DNA of 7,000 nucleotides from Bacillota bacterium (GTDB lineage: Bacteria > Bacillota > Clostridia > Acetivibrionales > DSM-1351): assembly GCA_023395575.1 (NCBI GenBank), contig JAEWZA010000349.1, positions 1 through 7,000 of the forward strand. The letters are read 5' to 3'. Numbering within the stretch: position 1 is the first letter of the stretch; every line of letters starts with the position of its first letter. The notes beneath the pieces were generated by a model, which saw nothing but the letters and a program-made list of their open reading frames with translations, was not told where the DNA came from and did not search any database. Positions 6,604-7,000 of this stretch are shown here, piece by piece. The position numbers and the translations under genes were made by a program.

Positions 6604-7000
6604 ATGGTTGGTTTTGATTCTGTCAAAATTAGAGGAAGAGATAGCAAAAAAAACTTTACAGTAGAAGAAATATCCAAGAAGGATATTGCTATAGTTGGAA
6701 TTGGGGTTAAGCTTCCCAAATCCAATACAATTGAAGAATTTTGGGAAGTATTAAAAAATGGCACAGATTGTATTGGAGATATTCCAGAAGGAAGAAGGCA
6801 GGATATTGTTGATGCTCTTAGATTAATGGGGATTACACAGGATAGCATAGATAAGAACAAGGCAGCTTTTTTAAATGAAATTGATAAATTTGACTATAAC
6901 TATTTTAAATTATCTCCAAAGGAATCTAGCTTAATGGATCCTAATCAGAGACTTTTTTTGCAAACTGCTTGGGAGGCAATTGAAGATTCAGGATATGGCG
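6604..7000 (+). CDS. Polyketide synthase, N-terminal ketosynthase domain (3' end outside the window)
   Basis: The frame stays open to the window end, giving the first 132 residues. After about 26 polar residues the ketosynthase starts with DIAIVGIGVKLP (27-38). It continues with TIEEFWEVLKNGTDCIGDIP, an insert around 64-86, FLNEIDKFDYNYF and SPKESSLMDPNQRLFLQTAWEAIEDSGYG (104-132, read in part), all standard for modular type I ketosynthases that condense an acyl starter with a malonyl-type extender. The active-site Cys and the two His residues lie beyond the window. The motif style resembles ketosynthases of Bacillus/Paenibacillus hybrid and trans-AT systems, but whether it has its own acyltransferase cannot be seen. 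As the gene follows a C-T NRPS protein, this KS probably takes the peptidyl chain from that carrier. The 26-residue leader is short for a classical PKS docking domain. Confidence 0.93.
   Translation, partial: MVGFDSVKIRGRDSKKNFTVEEISKKDIAIVGIGVKLPKSNTIEEFWEVLKNGTDCIGDIPEGRRQDIVDALRLMGITQDSIDKNKAAFLNEIDKFDYNYFKLSPKESSLMDPNQRLFLQTAWEAIEDSGYG

Noticed and set aside
6579..6860. Minus-strand open frame of 93 codons overlapping the start of the PKS gene.
   Set aside because: The plus strand here encodes an unmistakable ketosynthase start with a strong ribosome binding site, so the antisense frame is a by-product.

Overview
The window is a same-strand run of four genes from a nonribosomal peptide / polyketide (NRPS-PKS) biosynthetic cluster. 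The DNA is strongly AT-rich, with AGA-type arginine codons, clear AGGAGG-type ribosome binding sites and 45-64 base intergenic gaps. This points to a low-GC Firmicute, most likely a clostridium or relative, although a Bacillus/Paenibacillus cannot be excluded from sequence alone. No gene is on the minus strand. No internal terminator or convincing promoter is visible, so all four genes probably belong to one long operon that enters and leaves the window.

Layout: (1) 2-1030, the 3' end of an NRPS gene whose last domain is an epimerization (E) domain followed by a short acidic tail. (2) 1080-4229, a three-part membrane protein: an exported serine peptidase of the beta-lactamase/PBP fold, three transmembrane helices, and a complete cyclic-peptide-type ABC exporter. 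(3) 4294-6558, a small NRPS protein with a condensation (C) domain and a carrier (T) domain, no adenylation (A) domain, and a C-terminal block resembling the second lobe of a condensation domain. (4) 6604-7000, the start of a polyketide synthase whose first domain is a ketosynthase (KS); it runs off the window.

How they may work together: the middle protein has the layout of prodrug-activating D-Asn peptidases (ClbP of colibactin, XcnG of xenocoumacin, ZmaM of zwittermicin), in the version fused to an exporter. In those pathways the first NRPS module makes an N-acyl-D-asparagine cap, the product is built as an inactive pre-compound, and the membrane peptidase removes the cap outside the cytoplasm. 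An NRPS ending in an E domain directly upstream fits such a capping module. The downstream protein begins with a condensation domain of the type that follows epimerization, so the D-configured intermediate is probably handed from gene 1 to gene 3 and then to the KS of gene 4. The peptidase-exporter gene is inserted between the two partners. The cap identity (acyl-D-Asn) and the final product are inferences; the adenylation domain that would decide them lies outside the window.

The most unusual items are the peptidase-exporter fusion, the condensation-carrier protein without an adenylation domain, and the isolated condensation-like lobe at the end of that protein just before a PKS.
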